A stretch of DNA of 64,000 bases from Paenibacillus_Z sp042653205 (GTDB lineage: Bacteria > Bacillota > Bacilli > Paenibacillales > Paenibacillaceae): positions 21,913-85,912 of the forward strand of contig NZ_JBHSHY010000025.1 of assembly GCF_042653205.1 (NCBI RefSeq), written 5' to 3'. Each line of letters starts with the position of its first letter. Position 1 is the stretch's first letter. A program made the position numbers and the translations under genes. The notes beneath the pieces are model-generated. The model worked only from the letters and a program-made list of their open reading frames with translations, was not told where the DNA came from and did not search any database. Shown here piece by piece: positions 31,741 to 40,575 of the stretch.

Positions 31741-32763
31741 ATGGACCCGAAGGAAGCCGCGAAGGAATGGAAAGCCGGGCGATTCAGGCCCGTGTACGTG
31801 CTATATGGGAAGGACCGCTACCGGATGCGGCAGTTCGTCGAAGCGCTGACGGAGAAGCTGCTGCCGCCGGAAGAGCGCGAGCTCGGCATCGTCAAGTACG
31901 ACATGTCGGAGACGCCGGTCGAGGAAGCAGTCGCGGAGGCGGACACGCTGCCGTTCTTCGCCTCGCGCAAGCTGGTGCTCGTGCGGGATACGTCCGTGCT
32001 AGCGGCGGCACAGGGCAAGGAAGCGAAGCTGGAGCACGGTACGGAGGCACTGCTCGCGTATCTGAAGCAGCCGTGCGAGACGAGCGTCGTCGTGTTCCAG
32101 GTGATGGCGGAGAAGCTTGACGAGCGCCGCAAGGTCGTGAAGCTGCTGAAGGAGCAGGATGCGCTGATCGCCTTCCAGGAGCTGCAGGAGAACGAGCTGC
32201 TACAATGGACGGTCAAGCGCGCCGAGGAGCAGGGCCGCTCGCTGGATCGCGACGCCGCGCGGCTGCTTCTGGCCCGCACCGGCACGAACATGCAGCAGCT
32301 GGCGCACGAGGTGGACAAGCTCTGCCTGCATGCCGGCCATGGCGGCGCCATCTCGGGCGCGGACGTCGAAGCGCTGATCGCTTCGACGGTCGAGGAGGAC
32401 GTCTTCGCACTGATCGACGCGATGGCGTCGCTGAACGTGGAGAAGGCGCTCAAGCTGTACGCCGAATTGCTGCTGCGCCGCGAGGAGCCGATCAAGATCG
32501 CGGCGCTGATCGCCCGGCAGTTCCGGATCATGCTGCAGGTGAAGGAGCTGGAGCAGCGCAATTACTCGCAGCAGCAGATGGCCGGTCAGATCGGCCTGCA
32601 CCCGTATGCCGTCAAGGTGGCGGCCGAGAAGGCGAGGCGGTTCTCCGCGCAGACGCTGGGCCGTCACCTGAGCAAGTTGGCCGAGCTGGATTACGGCATG
32701 AAGACCGGCCGGGTGGACAAGACGCTGGGCCTCGAGCTGTTCCTGCTGTCGCTCGCCGCGTAA
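31741..32763 (+). CDS. holA: DNA polymerase III delta subunit
   Basis: A 340-residue clamp-loader subunit that opens the beta clamp. Recognisable parts are the N-terminal FRPVYVLYGKDRYRMRQFVEAL (shown in parts), the PFFASRKLVLVRD strand, LLARTGTNMQQLAHEVDKLCL, and the C-terminal helical domain ending MKTGRVDKTLGLELFLLSL. GGAGGAGG lies about 8 nt before ATG 31741. In B. subtilis the same gene (yqeN) follows comEC directly; here about 7.8 kb of other genes separates them. Confidence 0.94.
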   Translation: MDPKEAAKEWKAGRFRPVYVLYGKDRYRMRQFVEALTEKLLPPEERELGIVKYDMSETPVEEAVAEADTLPFFASRKLVLVRDTSVLAAAQGKEAKLEHGTEALLAYLKQPCETSVVVFQVMAEKLDERRKVVKLLKEQDALIAFQELQENELLQWTVKRAEEQGRSLDRDAARLLLARTGTNMQQLAHEVDKLCLHAGHGGAISGADVEALIASTVEEDVFALIDAMASLNVEKALKLYAELLLRREEPIKIAALIARQFRIMLQVKELEQRNYSQQQMAGQIGLHPYAVKVAAEKARRFSAQTLGRHLSKLAELDYGMKTGRVDKTLGLELFLLSLAA

Positions 32764-32856
32764 ACCGGCGGCGAGCCGCGGCAGACGGCAGTGCCGACGC
32801 CGGTACCGGGGAGCGCTCTTCTTCCTCCGGTATTGCCGCCCGCCCGCGCGGGAATA

Positions 32857-32904
32857 TTAAAAAGTCCTGCCCGTTCGCCGAAGCGAGCGGGCAGGACTTT
32901 TATG
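32857..32904. terminator. Bidirectional terminator between holA and rpsT
   Basis: AAAAGTCCTGCCCG (32860-32873) pairs perfectly with CGGGCAGGACTTTT (32888-32901), with A and T runs at the two sides, suited to both convergent genes. Confidence 0.93.
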
Positions 32905-32912
32905 GGGTTGAA

Positions 32913-33185
32913 TTAGGCTTGAGCGCTCAGTGCGTTCAGCTTCTTAGCCAGACGCGACTTTTTGCGAGCAGCTGCATTTTTATGGATCAGGCCTTTCGTT
33001 ACGGCTTTGTCCAGCTTTTTCGTAGCGACGATCAGAGCTGCTTTGGCAGCTTCCACATCGGTAGCGACGACAGCTTGGTCGGCAGCTTTAACGGCCGTGC
33101 GAAGCGCGGATTTTTGAGAAGCGTTCAGAGCGCGGCGTTTCTCGATCGTCTTCACGCGTTTTACAGCGGATTTGATGTTTGGCAT
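32913..33185 (-). CDS. rpsT: 30S ribosomal protein S20
   Basis: A 90-residue basic protein starting MPNIKSAVKRVKTIEKRR, typical S20, which binds 16S rRNA early in 30S assembly. GGGAGGTG lies 5-8 nt upstream of the ATG read from 33185; an upstream in-frame extension to 33242 is not part of the protein. Codon choice is less GC-rich than in its neighbours, as usual for highly expressed ribosomal genes. Convergent with holA and divergent from gpr, as in B. subtilis. Confidence 0.98.
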   Translation of the reverse strand: MPNIKSAVKRVKTIEKRRALNASQKSALRTAVKAADQAVVATDVEAAKAALIVATKKLDKAVTKGLIHKNAAARKKSRLAKKLNALSAQA

Positions 33186-33314
33186 TGCATTCACCTCCCG
33201 TAAAAAAAGGGAAACCCCTTTATAACAAACACAACTTGACATAGTTTATCATGGGCAGGGACAAAAAGCAATAGCGCACTCGGGCTTGTTGGTCGTTCCG
33301 CGGGTCCCCGAACC

Positions 33315-33344
33315 GCATAATTTATCCCGGGCTTCCGCACACTA
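33315..33344 (+). promoter_or_regulatory. Forespore (SigG-like) promoter of gpr
   Basis: GCATA (33315-33319), 18-nt spacer, CACACTA (33338-33344). This fits the SigG/SigF-type pattern (GHATR, CATnnTA) and the known forespore expression of gpr. Confidence 0.6.
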
Positions 33345-33379
33345 AAGCCATTCGATAATGGAAGGAGTGCCCTTATTGC

Positions 33380-34387
33380 ATGGATGACCTGGATTTGGAG
33401 CGATTTAACGTCGGCATTGACTTGGCGCTGGAAGCGAAGGAACTGGCGGAGTCGGCCGGCAACGGGCCGATCCCTGGCGTCGTGTCCGAGGTATCGGACG
33501 ATGACGGCATCAAGATTACCCGGCTGGACGTCACGACGGAGGAAGGCTCGCGCATCATGGGGAAAATGATCGGCCATTACGTCACCTTCGAGGTGCCCGA
33601 GCTGCGCAAGCAGGACACGGGGCTGCAGGACCGCGTCGCGACGAAGCTGGCGCAGGAATTCGCCGCGTTCCTGGAGCGGATCGGCGTGGCGAAGACGGCG
33701 AACGTGCTCATCGTCGGGCTCGGCAACTGGAACGTGACGCCCGACGCCCTCGGCCCGATCGTGGTCGAGAACACGCTCGTGACCCGGCATTTCTTCGAGC
33801 TGATGCCGGACGAGGTCGCGCCCGGCTATCGCAACGTCAGCGCGGTCGCGCCCGGCGTGCTCGGCATTACCGGCATCGAATCCAGCGACATCGTGCAGGG
33901 CATCGTCGACCGTTCGAAGCCCGACCTCATCATCGCCATCGACGCGCTGGCGTCCAAGGCGCTCGAGCGGGTCAACACGACGATCCAGATCGCCGATACC
34001 GGTATCCATCCCGGCTCCGGTATCGGCAACAAGCGGCGCGGGCTGACGAAAGATATCCTGGGCGTGCCCGTCGTGGCGATCGGCGTACCCACCGTCCTGT
34101 ACGCCTCGACGATCGTGAGCAACAGCATCGACCTCATGCGGGAGCATCTGAAGAAGCATGCCAATCAGGCAACGGACGGTTTTATGGGGCTGCTGGATTC
34201 CATCGACGAGAACGAGCGGCTGCAGCTCGTCCGCGAAGCGCTCGGGCCGCTCGGCCACGATCTGCTCGTCACGCCGAAGGAGATCGACCAGTTCATCGAG
34301 GACATCGCCAACATCGTCGCCAGCGGCTTGAACGCGGCGCTGCACGAAGCCGTCGACAAGACGAACGTGGCCGCTTACACGCACTGA
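33380..34387 (+). CDS. gpr: Germination protease Gpr
   Basis: A 335-residue aspartic-type protease that degrades small acid-soluble spore proteins at germination. The N-terminal FNVGIDLALEAKEL resembles the proprotein cleavage region. LIVGLGNWNVTPDALGP, ITGIESSDIVQGIVDR and IAIDALASKALERVNTTIQI (in parts) are conserved core strands, and HPGSGIGNKRRGL is family-specific. ATG 33380 is 12 nt from GAAGGAG (33361-33367). Order gpr-spoIIP-yqxA-lepA-hemW is that of B. subtilis. Confidence 0.97.
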   Translation: MDDLDLERFNVGIDLALEAKELAESAGNGPIPGVVSEVSDDDGIKITRLDVTTEEGSRIMGKMIGHYVTFEVPELRKQDTGLQDRVATKLAQEFAAFLERIGVAKTANVLIVGLGNWNVTPDALGPIVVENTLVTRHFFELMPDEVAPGYRNVSAVAPGVLGITGIESSDIVQGIVDRSKPDLIIAIDALASKALERVNTTIQIADTGIHPGSGIGNKRRGLTKDILGVPVVAIGVPTVLYASTIVSNSIDLMREHLKKHANQATDGFMGLLDSIDENERLQLVREALGPLGHDLLVTPKEIDQFIEDIANIVASGLNAALHEAVDKTNVAAYTH

Positions 34388-34458
34388 TCCCCGGCCCTCG
34401 CCGCGCCGCAAAGGCGCGGCGGCCGCACGCAGGGGCGGCAAACAGCCCCTCGCACTCC

Positions 34459-34489
34459 GCCCTCCGGCATCGCGCCGGAGGGCTTTTTC
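34459..34489 (+). terminator. Rho-independent terminator after gpr
   Basis: GCCCTCCGGC (34459-34468) pairs with GCCGGAGGGC (34474-34483), then TTTTT. Between here and spoIIP (34490-34665) the motif GCAATCTAGC occurs twice (34514, 34544) with related copies at 34533 and about 34587; no clear promoter stands out. Confidence 0.93.
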
Positions 34490-34665
34490 GGCGCGCGGGC
34501 CCAGGTGATTCTCGCAATCTAGCAGTCTCGCGGCAATCAGCGGGCAATCTAGCGTTCTACTAAACTTCCAAACTTCCGGTTCTAGCAATCCGCTCGTCCT
34601 CATAAGATGGAATCAGGCCTGAAACGGGCGAAGCACCGAAAATGGGAACCGGGAGGAACTACGCA

Positions 34666-35946
34666 ATGAAACGTATCATAATGACGCTCAACATCGGCCG
34701 AAGCAGCCTGCGGCTCAGGCAGCTGCTGGTGGCCGGCCGCACCTTTGCCCTGCTGTCATTAGGATCGATGGTCCTTGTCCTCGTCGTCGGCATCGGCGTC
34801 ATCGTGCAGCAGCGCGCCTCGACTTCGCCGGTCGCGTCCATGACAGGGTTCGCGGCGTCGGTTTCAAACGGTTTGTTCTCGGACATGCTCGCGATGGAGT
34901 TGCCCGGGACCGCCAAGGCGGACGTTCAGCCGTCCATCTCCGGCCGTCAGATCGGCAGCTTTCTCGTCCGGCTGCTCACGGATATCAACCCGGACGATCC
35001 GAAGAGCCTGCTGGCCAGCCAGTATCCGGGCCTCGAGGGAGAGAAGACGACGCTGCTGCAAGGCGGTTCGGGCACGGACGCGTCGGTAGGGCCCGAGGAT
35101 CACGAGACGGTGACATCGAGCGAAGGCGGCGCCGAAGGGACGGACGACACGCCGGACGGGCTGTCCGACGCCGACCGGCCGGATCACGATCCCGGCGACA
35201 ACGGGGACGCGGACAGCGGCGCGGAAGCGGCGGAGGATACCGGCGGCAGCGACGGCGGATCTCCGGCAGCGCCGGCGATGCCGACGACCGGCGGGCGCAA
35301 CGTCGTGTTCATCTATCATTCCCACGCCCGCGAATCGTGGTTTCCGGAGATCAAGAGCAAGAAGACGGCGGAGTCCTCGACCCGGAACATCACGATGCTC
35401 GGCGCGCGGCTCGCCGACCAGCTCGACAAGCTGGGCGTCGGCGCGCTCCATTCCGCGACGGATTACCCGGCCGCGGTTAAAAACTACAATTGGCTCCTAT
35501 CCTATAAATATTCGAAACAGTCGGTGCTTACGGCGATGTCGGCCAACAAGGACCTGAAATTTTTCTTCGATATTCACCGCGACTCGCAGCACCGCAAGGA
35601 AACGACCGCGACGATCAACGGGCTGGACTACGCGCAGGTGTTCTTCATCATCGGGCACGGCAATCCGGACTGGCAGAAGAACGAGGCGTTCGCGAGCGAG
35701 ATTCACGAGGCGCTCGAGAAGAAATATCCCGGCCTCTCGCGCGGCATCTGGGGCAAATCGGCGGCCAACGGAAACGGCGAATACAACCAGTCCCTCGCGT
35801 CGGACAGCGTGCTGATCGAGATCGGCGGCGTGGACAATTCGCTCAAGGAGTCGTACCGGACGGTGGACGCGCTCGCGAAGGTTATCGCGGACCTGTATTG
35901 GAAGGACGAGAAAGTAACCGCACCGCCCGCGGGGGCGGGCAAATAA
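34666..35946 (+). CDS. spoIIP: Stage II sporulation protein P (cell-wall hydrolase)
   Basis: A 426-residue membrane-anchored amidase/endopeptidase that, with SpoIID and SpoIIM, thins septal peptidoglycan during forespore engulfment. One membrane helix (about 25-50) is followed by a conserved region and by an acidic Asp/Gly/Glu-rich linker (about 135-215). The catalytic domain has VVFIYHSHARESWFP, FFFDIHRDSQHRKET and SVLIEIGGVDNSLKES, where the His and Glu bind zinc. ATG 34666 follows GGGAGGA (34651-34657) by 8 nt; the in-frame ATG 34642 precedes that site. Expected in the mother cell, possibly also by readthrough from gpr. Confidence 0.95.
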   Translation: MKRIIMTLNIGRSSLRLRQLLVAGRTFALLSLGSMVLVLVVGIGVIVQQRASTSPVASMTGFAASVSNGLFSDMLAMELPGTAKADVQPSISGRQIGSFLVRLLTDINPDDPKSLLASQYPGLEGEKTTLLQGGSGTDASVGPEDHETVTSSEGGAEGTDDTPDGLSDADRPDHDPGDNGDADSGAEAAEDTGGSDGGSPAAPAMPTTGGRNVVFIYHSHARESWFPEIKSKKTAESSTRNITMLGARLADQLDKLGVGALHSATDYPAAVKNYNWLLSYKYSKQSVLTAMSANKDLKFFFDIHRDSQHRKETTATINGLDYAQVFFIIGHGNPDWQKNEAFASEIHEALEKKYPGLSRGIWGKSAANGNGEYNQSLASDSVLIEIGGVDNSLKESYRTVDALAKVIADLYWKDEKVTAPPAGAGK

Positions 35947-35971
35947 GAGGAAACGAGAAGGGGGAATGGCT

Positions 35972-36481
35972 ATGCGTCGGCAAACACTCAAAACGGCCGT
36001 GGTCGGGGGCGCGGTCGCGCTGATCGTCCTGTTCGGCATCGACATCGCAACGAGCGGCATCGAACGCATCAACGGACCCGTGGATACGATCCGGTCGGCG
36101 CTGCCGGGCGTTACGGAAGGGTCGGAAGCAGGAGCGGCGGGGACGGGAGCCGCGGGAGCGACCGATTTTCCGGGGGCTTACGGGTCGGACCCGTCACGGG
36201 CGCTGGGCGACGCCTCGCTGCCCGAAGGCAGCGTCGTGATCGCGCCGATGCCGCAGAGGACGGTCCAAGACGCGCAGCACGGCCGTACGGAAGAAGAGAT
36301 CCGCCGGGAATACGAGCGGAAGCTGCAGGAGGAGCTGGCCAAGCGGCTGCCGGGTTTGCCGGAGGCGGCGAGCCAATCGACCGTCAACCAGGTCGCCGAC
36401 GGCACGGCCGGCGTACTGCAGTCGATCTCGTCGAAGGGCATCCGTCTAGTCGTCTCGTTTTTCGAGAAGGTGACGGATTGA
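35972..36481 (+). CDS. YqxA-like (DUF3679-type) membrane-anchored protein
   Basis: A 169-residue protein with one N-terminal membrane helix (about 6-28) followed by ATSGIERINGP, a Gly/Ala stretch, a charged helix (TEEEIRREYERKLQEELAKRL, in parts) and a C-terminal SISSKGIRLVVSFFEKV segment. It occupies the place of yqxA between spoIIP and lepA. The short helix plus GIERINGP junction resembles DUF3679, so I call it a positional YqxA homologue without known function. ATG 35966 lies on the AAGGGGG site; ATG 35972 is well spaced and preferred. Confidence 0.65.
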   Translation: MRRQTLKTAVVGGAVALIVLFGIDIATSGIERINGPVDTIRSALPGVTEGSEAGAAGTGAAGATDFPGAYGSDPSRALGDASLPEGSVVIAPMPQRTVQDAQHGRTEEEIRREYERKLQEELAKRLPGLPEAASQSTVNQVADGTAGVLQSISSKGIRLVVSFFEKVTD

Positions 36482-36506
36482 TGGGCTTGGCCCGAACTGG
36501 TATAAT
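36478..36506 (+). promoter_or_regulatory. SigA promoter of lepA
   Basis: TTGATG (36478-36483), 17-nt spacer, perfect TATAAT (36501-36506) with TGG before it. The -35 box overlaps the stop of the preceding gene. Confidence 0.85.
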
Positions 36507-36546
36507 ACAATGATGATTAGCATTTAGGTACCTCTGGGGGTTAAGC

Positions 36547-38364
36547 ATGTCTGACGTACGCGAACGACAAAAACGAATCAGGAACTTCTCCATCATTGCC
36601 CATATCGATCACGGCAAATCGACGCTGGCCGACCGGATTCTCGAATATACCGGCGCCCTCTCGTCCCGGGAAATGCAGGAGCAGGTGCTCGACCAGATGG
36701 ATCTGGAGCGCGAGCGCGGTATCACGATCAAACTGCAGGCCGTCCGGCTCGGCTATAAGGCCGACGACGGCGAAGAGTATATTTTGAATTTGATCGACAC
36801 GCCGGGGCACGTCGACTTTACATACGAGGTATCCCGCAGCCTCGCGGCCTGCGAAGGCGCGCTGCTCGTCGTGGACGCGGCGCAAGGCATCGAGGCGCAG
36901 ACGCTTGCGAACGTCTACCTGGCGCTCGACAACAATCTCGAAATTATCCCGGTGCTCAATAAAATCGACCTTCCGAGCGCGGAGCCGGAGCGCGTCAAGC
37001 AGGAGATCGAGGACGTCATCGGCCTCGACGCCAGCGAAGCGGTGCACGCCTCCGCGAAGGCCGGCATCGGCATCAAGGAAATCCTGGAGCAGGTCGTCAC
37101 GAAAGTGCCGGCGCCGACGGGCGATCCGGACGAGCCGCTGAAGGCGCTCATTTTCGACTCCCATTACGATCCGTACAAAGGCGTTATCGTCTACGTGCGC
37201 GTCATCGACGGCAGCATCAAGGCCGGCAAGAAGATCCGCTTCATGGCGACGGGCGCGGAGTTCGAAGTCATCGAGGTCGGTGCGTTCATGCCGCGCATGG
37301 GCATCGTCGGCGAGCTGGCGGTCGGCGATGTCGGCTTCGTCGTCGCGGGCATCAAGAACGTGAAGGACACGCGCGTCGGCGATACGATCACGGAAGCGAA
37401 GCGGCCGGCGGCCGAAGCGCTGCCGGGCTACCGCAAGATCAACCCGATGGTGTTCTGCGGCCTCTACCCGATCGAGACGCAGGATTACAACGATCTGCGC
37501 GACGCGCTGGAGAAGCTCGAGCTGAACGACGCGTCGCTCCGCTACGAGGCGGAATCATCGACTGCGCTCGGCTTCGGCTACCGCTGCGGCTTCCTCGGCC
37601 TTCTGCACATGGAGATCATCCAGGAGCGGATCGAGCGCGAGTTCAACATTCCGCTCATCACGACGGCGCCGAGCGTCATCTACCGCGTCACGCTGACGAA
37701 CGGCGACGTGCTCGAGATCGACAACCCGTCCAACTATCCGGAGGTCGGCAAGATCGATTACGTCGAGGAGCCGTACGTCAAGGCGGCCATCATCGTGCCG
37801 AACGATTACGTCGGCGCCATCATGGAGCTCTGCCAGAATAAGCGCGGCGAGTTCGTGAACATGGAGTACCTGGACACGAACCGCGTCACGATCACGTACG
37901 ACATGCCGCTGTCCGAGATCGTCTACGACTTCTTCGACCAGCTGAAGTCCAGCACGAAGGGCTACGCGTCCTTCGACTACGAGCTGTCGGGCTACCGCCA
38001 GTCGAAGCTGGTCAAGATGGACATCATGCTCAACAACGAGCAGGTCGACGCCCTGTCCGTCATCGTTCACCGCGACCGCGCCTACAGCCGCGGCCGGATC
38101 ATCTGCGAGAAGCTGAAAGAGCTCATTCCGCGCCAAATGTTCGAGGTGCCCGTCCAGGCGTCGATCGGCAACAAGGTCATCGCCCGCGAGACGGTCAAGG
38201 CGATGCGGAAGAACGTCCTCGCCAAGTGCTACGGCGGCGACATCAGCCGGAAGCGGAAGCTGCTCGACAAGCAGAAGGAAGGCAAGAAGCGGATGAAGCA
38301 GGTCGGCAGCGTCGAGGTGCCGCAGGAAGCGTTCATGGCGGTGCTGAAGATCGACGAGGATTAG
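36547..38364 (+). CDS. lepA: Elongation factor 4 (LepA), ribosome back-translocase GTPase
   Basis: A 605-residue translational GTPase. G1 is AHIDHGKST (18-26), G2 follows in RERGITI, G3 is DTPGHVDF and G4 is NKIDLPSA. The C-terminal LepA-specific domain ends SRKRKLLDKQKEGKKRMKQ (in parts). It remodels stalled ribosomes or helps initiation and biogenesis. Length and sequence are fully typical. Confidence 0.98.
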   Translation: MSDVRERQKRIRNFSIIAHIDHGKSTLADRILEYTGALSSREMQEQVLDQMDLERERGITIKLQAVRLGYKADDGEEYILNLIDTPGHVDFTYEVSRSLAACEGALLVVDAAQGIEAQTLANVYLALDNNLEIIPVLNKIDLPSAEPERVKQEIEDVIGLDASEAVHASAKAGIGIKEILEQVVTKVPAPTGDPDEPLKALIFDSHYDPYKGVIVYVRVIDGSIKAGKKIRFMATGAEFEVIEVGAFMPRMGIVGELAVGDVGFVVAGIKNVKDTRVGDTITEAKRPAAEALPGYRKINPMVFCGLYPIETQDYNDLRDALEKLELNDASLRYEAESSTALGFGYRCGFLGLLHMEIIQERIEREFNIPLITTAPSVIYRVTLTNGDVLEIDNPSNYPEVGKIDYVEEPYVKAAIIVPNDYVGAIMELCQNKRGEFVNMEYLDTNRVTITYDMPLSEIVYDFFDQLKSSTKGYASFDYELSGYRQSKLVKMDIMLNNEQVDALSVIVHRDRAYSRGRIICEKLKELIPRQMFEVPVQASIGNKVIARETVKAMRKNVLAKCYGGDISRKRKLLDKQKEGKKRMKQVGSVEVPQEAFMAVLKIDED

Positions 38365-38677
38365 AGACGCGCTGGGGACGGCCTCCGGCCGGTAAGGGAT
38401 TCCGCTTGCTGTTGCAGCCGTATTTTATGATTATTATTTAAAGGTTGAACTACGGCTGCAAAGGCGATCACTTCAGGTGAATGGATTGCGTTCTCTATCC
38501 GAGGACAGGGAATGTAGGATTCACCTGCTTCGGAAGCATGAGCTTGCTGCATTCATCTCCTTACCGGCCTTCGGCCTTCCTCAACGCAGCCTTTTTAAGG
38601 GAGCAACTGAGCTCCCTTGTTTTATTTTTCAAGGGAGTCTTAATAGGTAAAGATGGAAGCATTGGAGGAAAGACATT
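38365..38677 (+). other. Structured, partly AT-rich intergenic interval between lepA and hemW (313 nt, no gene)
   Basis: No credible gene is present. TTGCAGCCGTA (38412-38422) and TACGGCTGCAA (38451-38461) form a perfect 11-bp inverted repeat around a 28-nt loop that is about 80 % A+T, unlike the genome. CAGGTGAAT (38473-38481) and ATTCACCTG (38519-38527) form a second one. A true terminator follows at 38597. The first repeat has no T tract in either direction, so it is not an ordinary terminator. Confidence 0.6.
38597..38630 (+). terminator. Terminator upstream of hemW
   Basis: AAGGGAGC (38597-38604) pairs with GCTCCCTT (38611-38618) over a 6-nt loop, with a T-rich tail GTTTTATTTTTC. It lies about 50 nt before the hemW start and could end lepA transcripts or act as an attenuator. 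Confidence 0.8.
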
Positions 38678-39835
38678 ATGCTGATGCACGCGCCGCGGGC
38701 GCTTTACATTCATATCCCGTTTTGCACGAACAAGTGCCATTATTGCGATTTCACGTCTTACGTGCTGAAAGGGCAGCCCGTCGACGCGTATCTCGACGCG
38801 CTGGAGCAGGAGATGGTCCGGACGGTCTCTGCGCTGCCGCCGGAGGAGATCCATACGGTGTTCGTCGGGGGCGGGACGCCGACGGTGCTCACGCCGCCGC
38901 AGATGGAACGGTTCCTGGCGTCGGTGAAGCGGCATTTCCCGATCCGGCCGGACGCGGAGTTCACGATGGAAGCGAACCCGGGCACGACGGACCTAGAGAA
39001 GCTGCAGGCGATGCGCGAAGGCGGCGTGAACCGGATCAGCTTCGGCGTGCAGTCGTTCGACAACGGCTTGCTGGAACGGATCGGCCGGATCCACAACGTG
39101 GACGATGTCTACCGCAGCATCGAGAACGCACGGACGGCGGGGGTCGACAACCTGTCCATCGACCTGATGTTCGGATTGCCGGGCCAGACGGTCGAGCTTT
39201 TGTCGGACAGCGTCTCGAAGGCGCTGGCGCTTGGGCTGCCGCATTATTCGCTCTACGGCTTGAAGGTCGAGGAAAACACGCTGTTTCATGCCTTGTACGA
39301 GCGCAACGAGCTGCCGCTGCCTCCGGAGGAGGACGAGCTTGCGATGTACATGCTGCTCATCGAGCGGCTGACGGGAGCGGGTTACGGCCATTACGAGATC
39401 AGCAACTTCGCGAAGCCGGGCTTCGAGAGCCGGCATAACATCACATATTGGCGCAACGAGCCGTATTACGGCCTCGGCGCGGGCGCGCACGGCTATGCGC
39501 GCGGCGAGCGCCACGTCAACATCAAGGGCATCCAGCCGTACCTCGACGCGGCGGCGGCCCGGCTTCCGCGTCTCGAGACGAACGGCGTGTCCGAGGAAGA
39601 AGCAATGGAGGACTTCATGATGGTCGGCCTGCGCATGCTGCGGGGCGTACGGGAGGACGATTTCGGCACGCAGTTCCCGGGGCGGACGATCGAAGGCGTC
39701 TTCGGCGAGGCGCTTCGGCGGCTGCTGAAGCAAGGGCTGATCGAGACGGTCGAGGATGGAAGCGGCTTAGGCTACCGGCTATCCAAGCAGGGCATCCCGC
39801 TCGGCAACGAAGTATTCGGCGCGTTCTTGGCCTAA
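38678..39835 (+). CDS. hemW: Radical SAM heme chaperone HemW
   Basis: A 385-residue radical SAM protein. The 4Fe-4S motif is C16-x3-C20-x2-C23 (PFCTNKCHYCDF), followed by VFVGGGTPTVL. The extra N-terminal Cys characteristic of true coproporphyrinogen dehydrogenase HemN is missing, which fits HemW, a heme chaperone for respiratory enzymes. GGAGGAAA is 6 nt before ATG 38678. In B. subtilis it also follows lepA. Confidence 0.93.
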   Translation: MLMHAPRALYIHIPFCTNKCHYCDFTSYVLKGQPVDAYLDALEQEMVRTVSALPPEEIHTVFVGGGTPTVLTPPQMERFLASVKRHFPIRPDAEFTMEANPGTTDLEKLQAMREGGVNRISFGVQSFDNGLLERIGRIHNVDDVYRSIENARTAGVDNLSIDLMFGLPGQTVELLSDSVSKALALGLPHYSLYGLKVEENTLFHALYERNELPLPPEEDELAMYMLLIERLTGAGYGHYEISNFAKPGFESRHNITYWRNEPYYGLGAGAHGYARGERHVNIKGIQPYLDAAAARLPRLETNGVSEEEAMEDFMMVGLRMLRGVREDDFGTQFPGRTIEGVFGEALRRLLKQGLIETVEDGSGLGYRLSKQGIPLGNEVFGAFLA

Positions 39836-39881
39836 GCGGAGATTCCGCTTCCGAGGCGCACCGTTTCCATTGAAAAAGGTC

Positions 39882-39910
39882 TTGTTTATCCATGCACGTT
39901 GTTGTATATT
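39882..39910 (+). promoter_or_regulatory. SigA promoter of the GNAT gene
   Basis: TTGTTT (39882-39887), 17-nt spacer, TATATT (39905-39910). Confidence 0.6.
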
Positions 39911-39965
39911 TATTCGTATTAAATCTTTGCAGAAATTGGTATGGCGAGAGGGTGTTGCAGGAGCG

Positions 39966-40442
39966 ATGGAAGCGAAAGCGATTGAAGCGGTGTGCAGACG
40001 AGCGACCGAGGACGATATAGACACATTAGCGTCATTGATAGCCGGATACGCCGCGAAGGGTATTATGCTGCCGCGGTCGCGCGAGGCGCTGAAGCGCCAG
40101 ATCGATACTTTCGTCGTTGCCGAGATCGGGGACGAAGTCGTCGGGTGCGGAGCGCTGACGCGGCTCGGCGCCGACCTGGTGGAGGTTCGGTCGCTCGGCA
40201 TTTCCGAGGGCTACAAGGGACTCGGCATCGGCAGCAAGCTCGTCGACCAGCTGATCTACGAAGCGAAACAGCAGGGGATTCCGAAGATCATGGCGTTGAC
40301 GTACGAGGTGCGGTTTTTCGAGAAAAACGGTTTCACCGTCGTGAACAAGGAAATTTTCCCGGAGAAGGTTTGGACCGACTGCGTGAACTGCCCGAAGCAG
40401 CATGCATGCGATGAAATAGCGGTGCTCAAAATGCTGAACTGA
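39966..40442 (+). CDS. GNAT family N-acetyltransferase (ArgA-like short form)
   Basis: A 158-residue acetyl-CoA-dependent acetyltransferase. The acyl-CoA loop reads LGISEGYKGLGIGSKLVDQL, preceded by strand LVEVRSLG. The end has FFEKNGFTVVNKEIFPEKVW and TDCVNCPKQHACDEIAVLK, resembling short N-acetylglutamate synthase-like proteins. A role in arginine synthesis is possible but not shown by context. The start is uncertain: the AGGAG next to ATG 39966 is only 2 nt away, GAGAGGG is about 14 nt upstream, and an in-frame TTG 39936 exists. It is inserted between hemW and hrcA. Confidence 0.82.
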   Translation: MEAKAIEAVCRRATEDDIDTLASLIAGYAAKGIMLPRSREALKRQIDTFVVAEIGDEVVGCGALTRLGADLVEVRSLGISEGYKGLGIGSKLVDQLIYEAKQQGIPKIMALTYEVRFFEKNGFTVVNKEIFPEKVWTDCVNCPKQHACDEIAVLKMLN

Positions 40443-40443
40443 C

Positions 40444-40473
40444 TTGACAATTGCCAAGTTGGTTTGGTATTTT
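40444..40473 (+). promoter_or_regulatory. SigA promoter of the hrcA-grpE-dnaK operon
   Basis: TTGACA (40444-40449), 18-nt spacer, TATTTT (40468-40473) with TGG before it. The CIRCE element starts 11 nt downstream. Confidence 0.8.
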
Positions 40474-40484
40474 TGTAGTAATGA

Positions 40485-40511
40485 TTAGCACTCAACGCTA
40501 TCGAGTGCTAA
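40485..40511 (+). promoter_or_regulatory. CIRCE operator (HrcA binding site)
   Basis: TTAGCACTC-N9-GAGTGCTAA, a perfect match to the CIRCE consensus, located at the predicted transcription start. HrcA bound here represses the operon until heat shock titrates GroE away from HrcA. Confidence 0.98.
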
Positions 40512-40575
40512 CGATGACGGGAACGACGAATCGGGGCGCCTGGAGGCGGTCCGAACTGCGATGGGAGGGACTGCG

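Noticed and set aside
34490..34600. CRISPR-like array from repeated GCAATC motifs
   Set aside because: Units are only about 9-10 nt, imperfect and unevenly spaced; no array structure.
38361..38552. 63-residue minus-strand frame in the lepA-hemW gap
   Set aside because: Starts and ends inside the inverted-repeat region, has no ribosome-binding site and no recognisable pattern.
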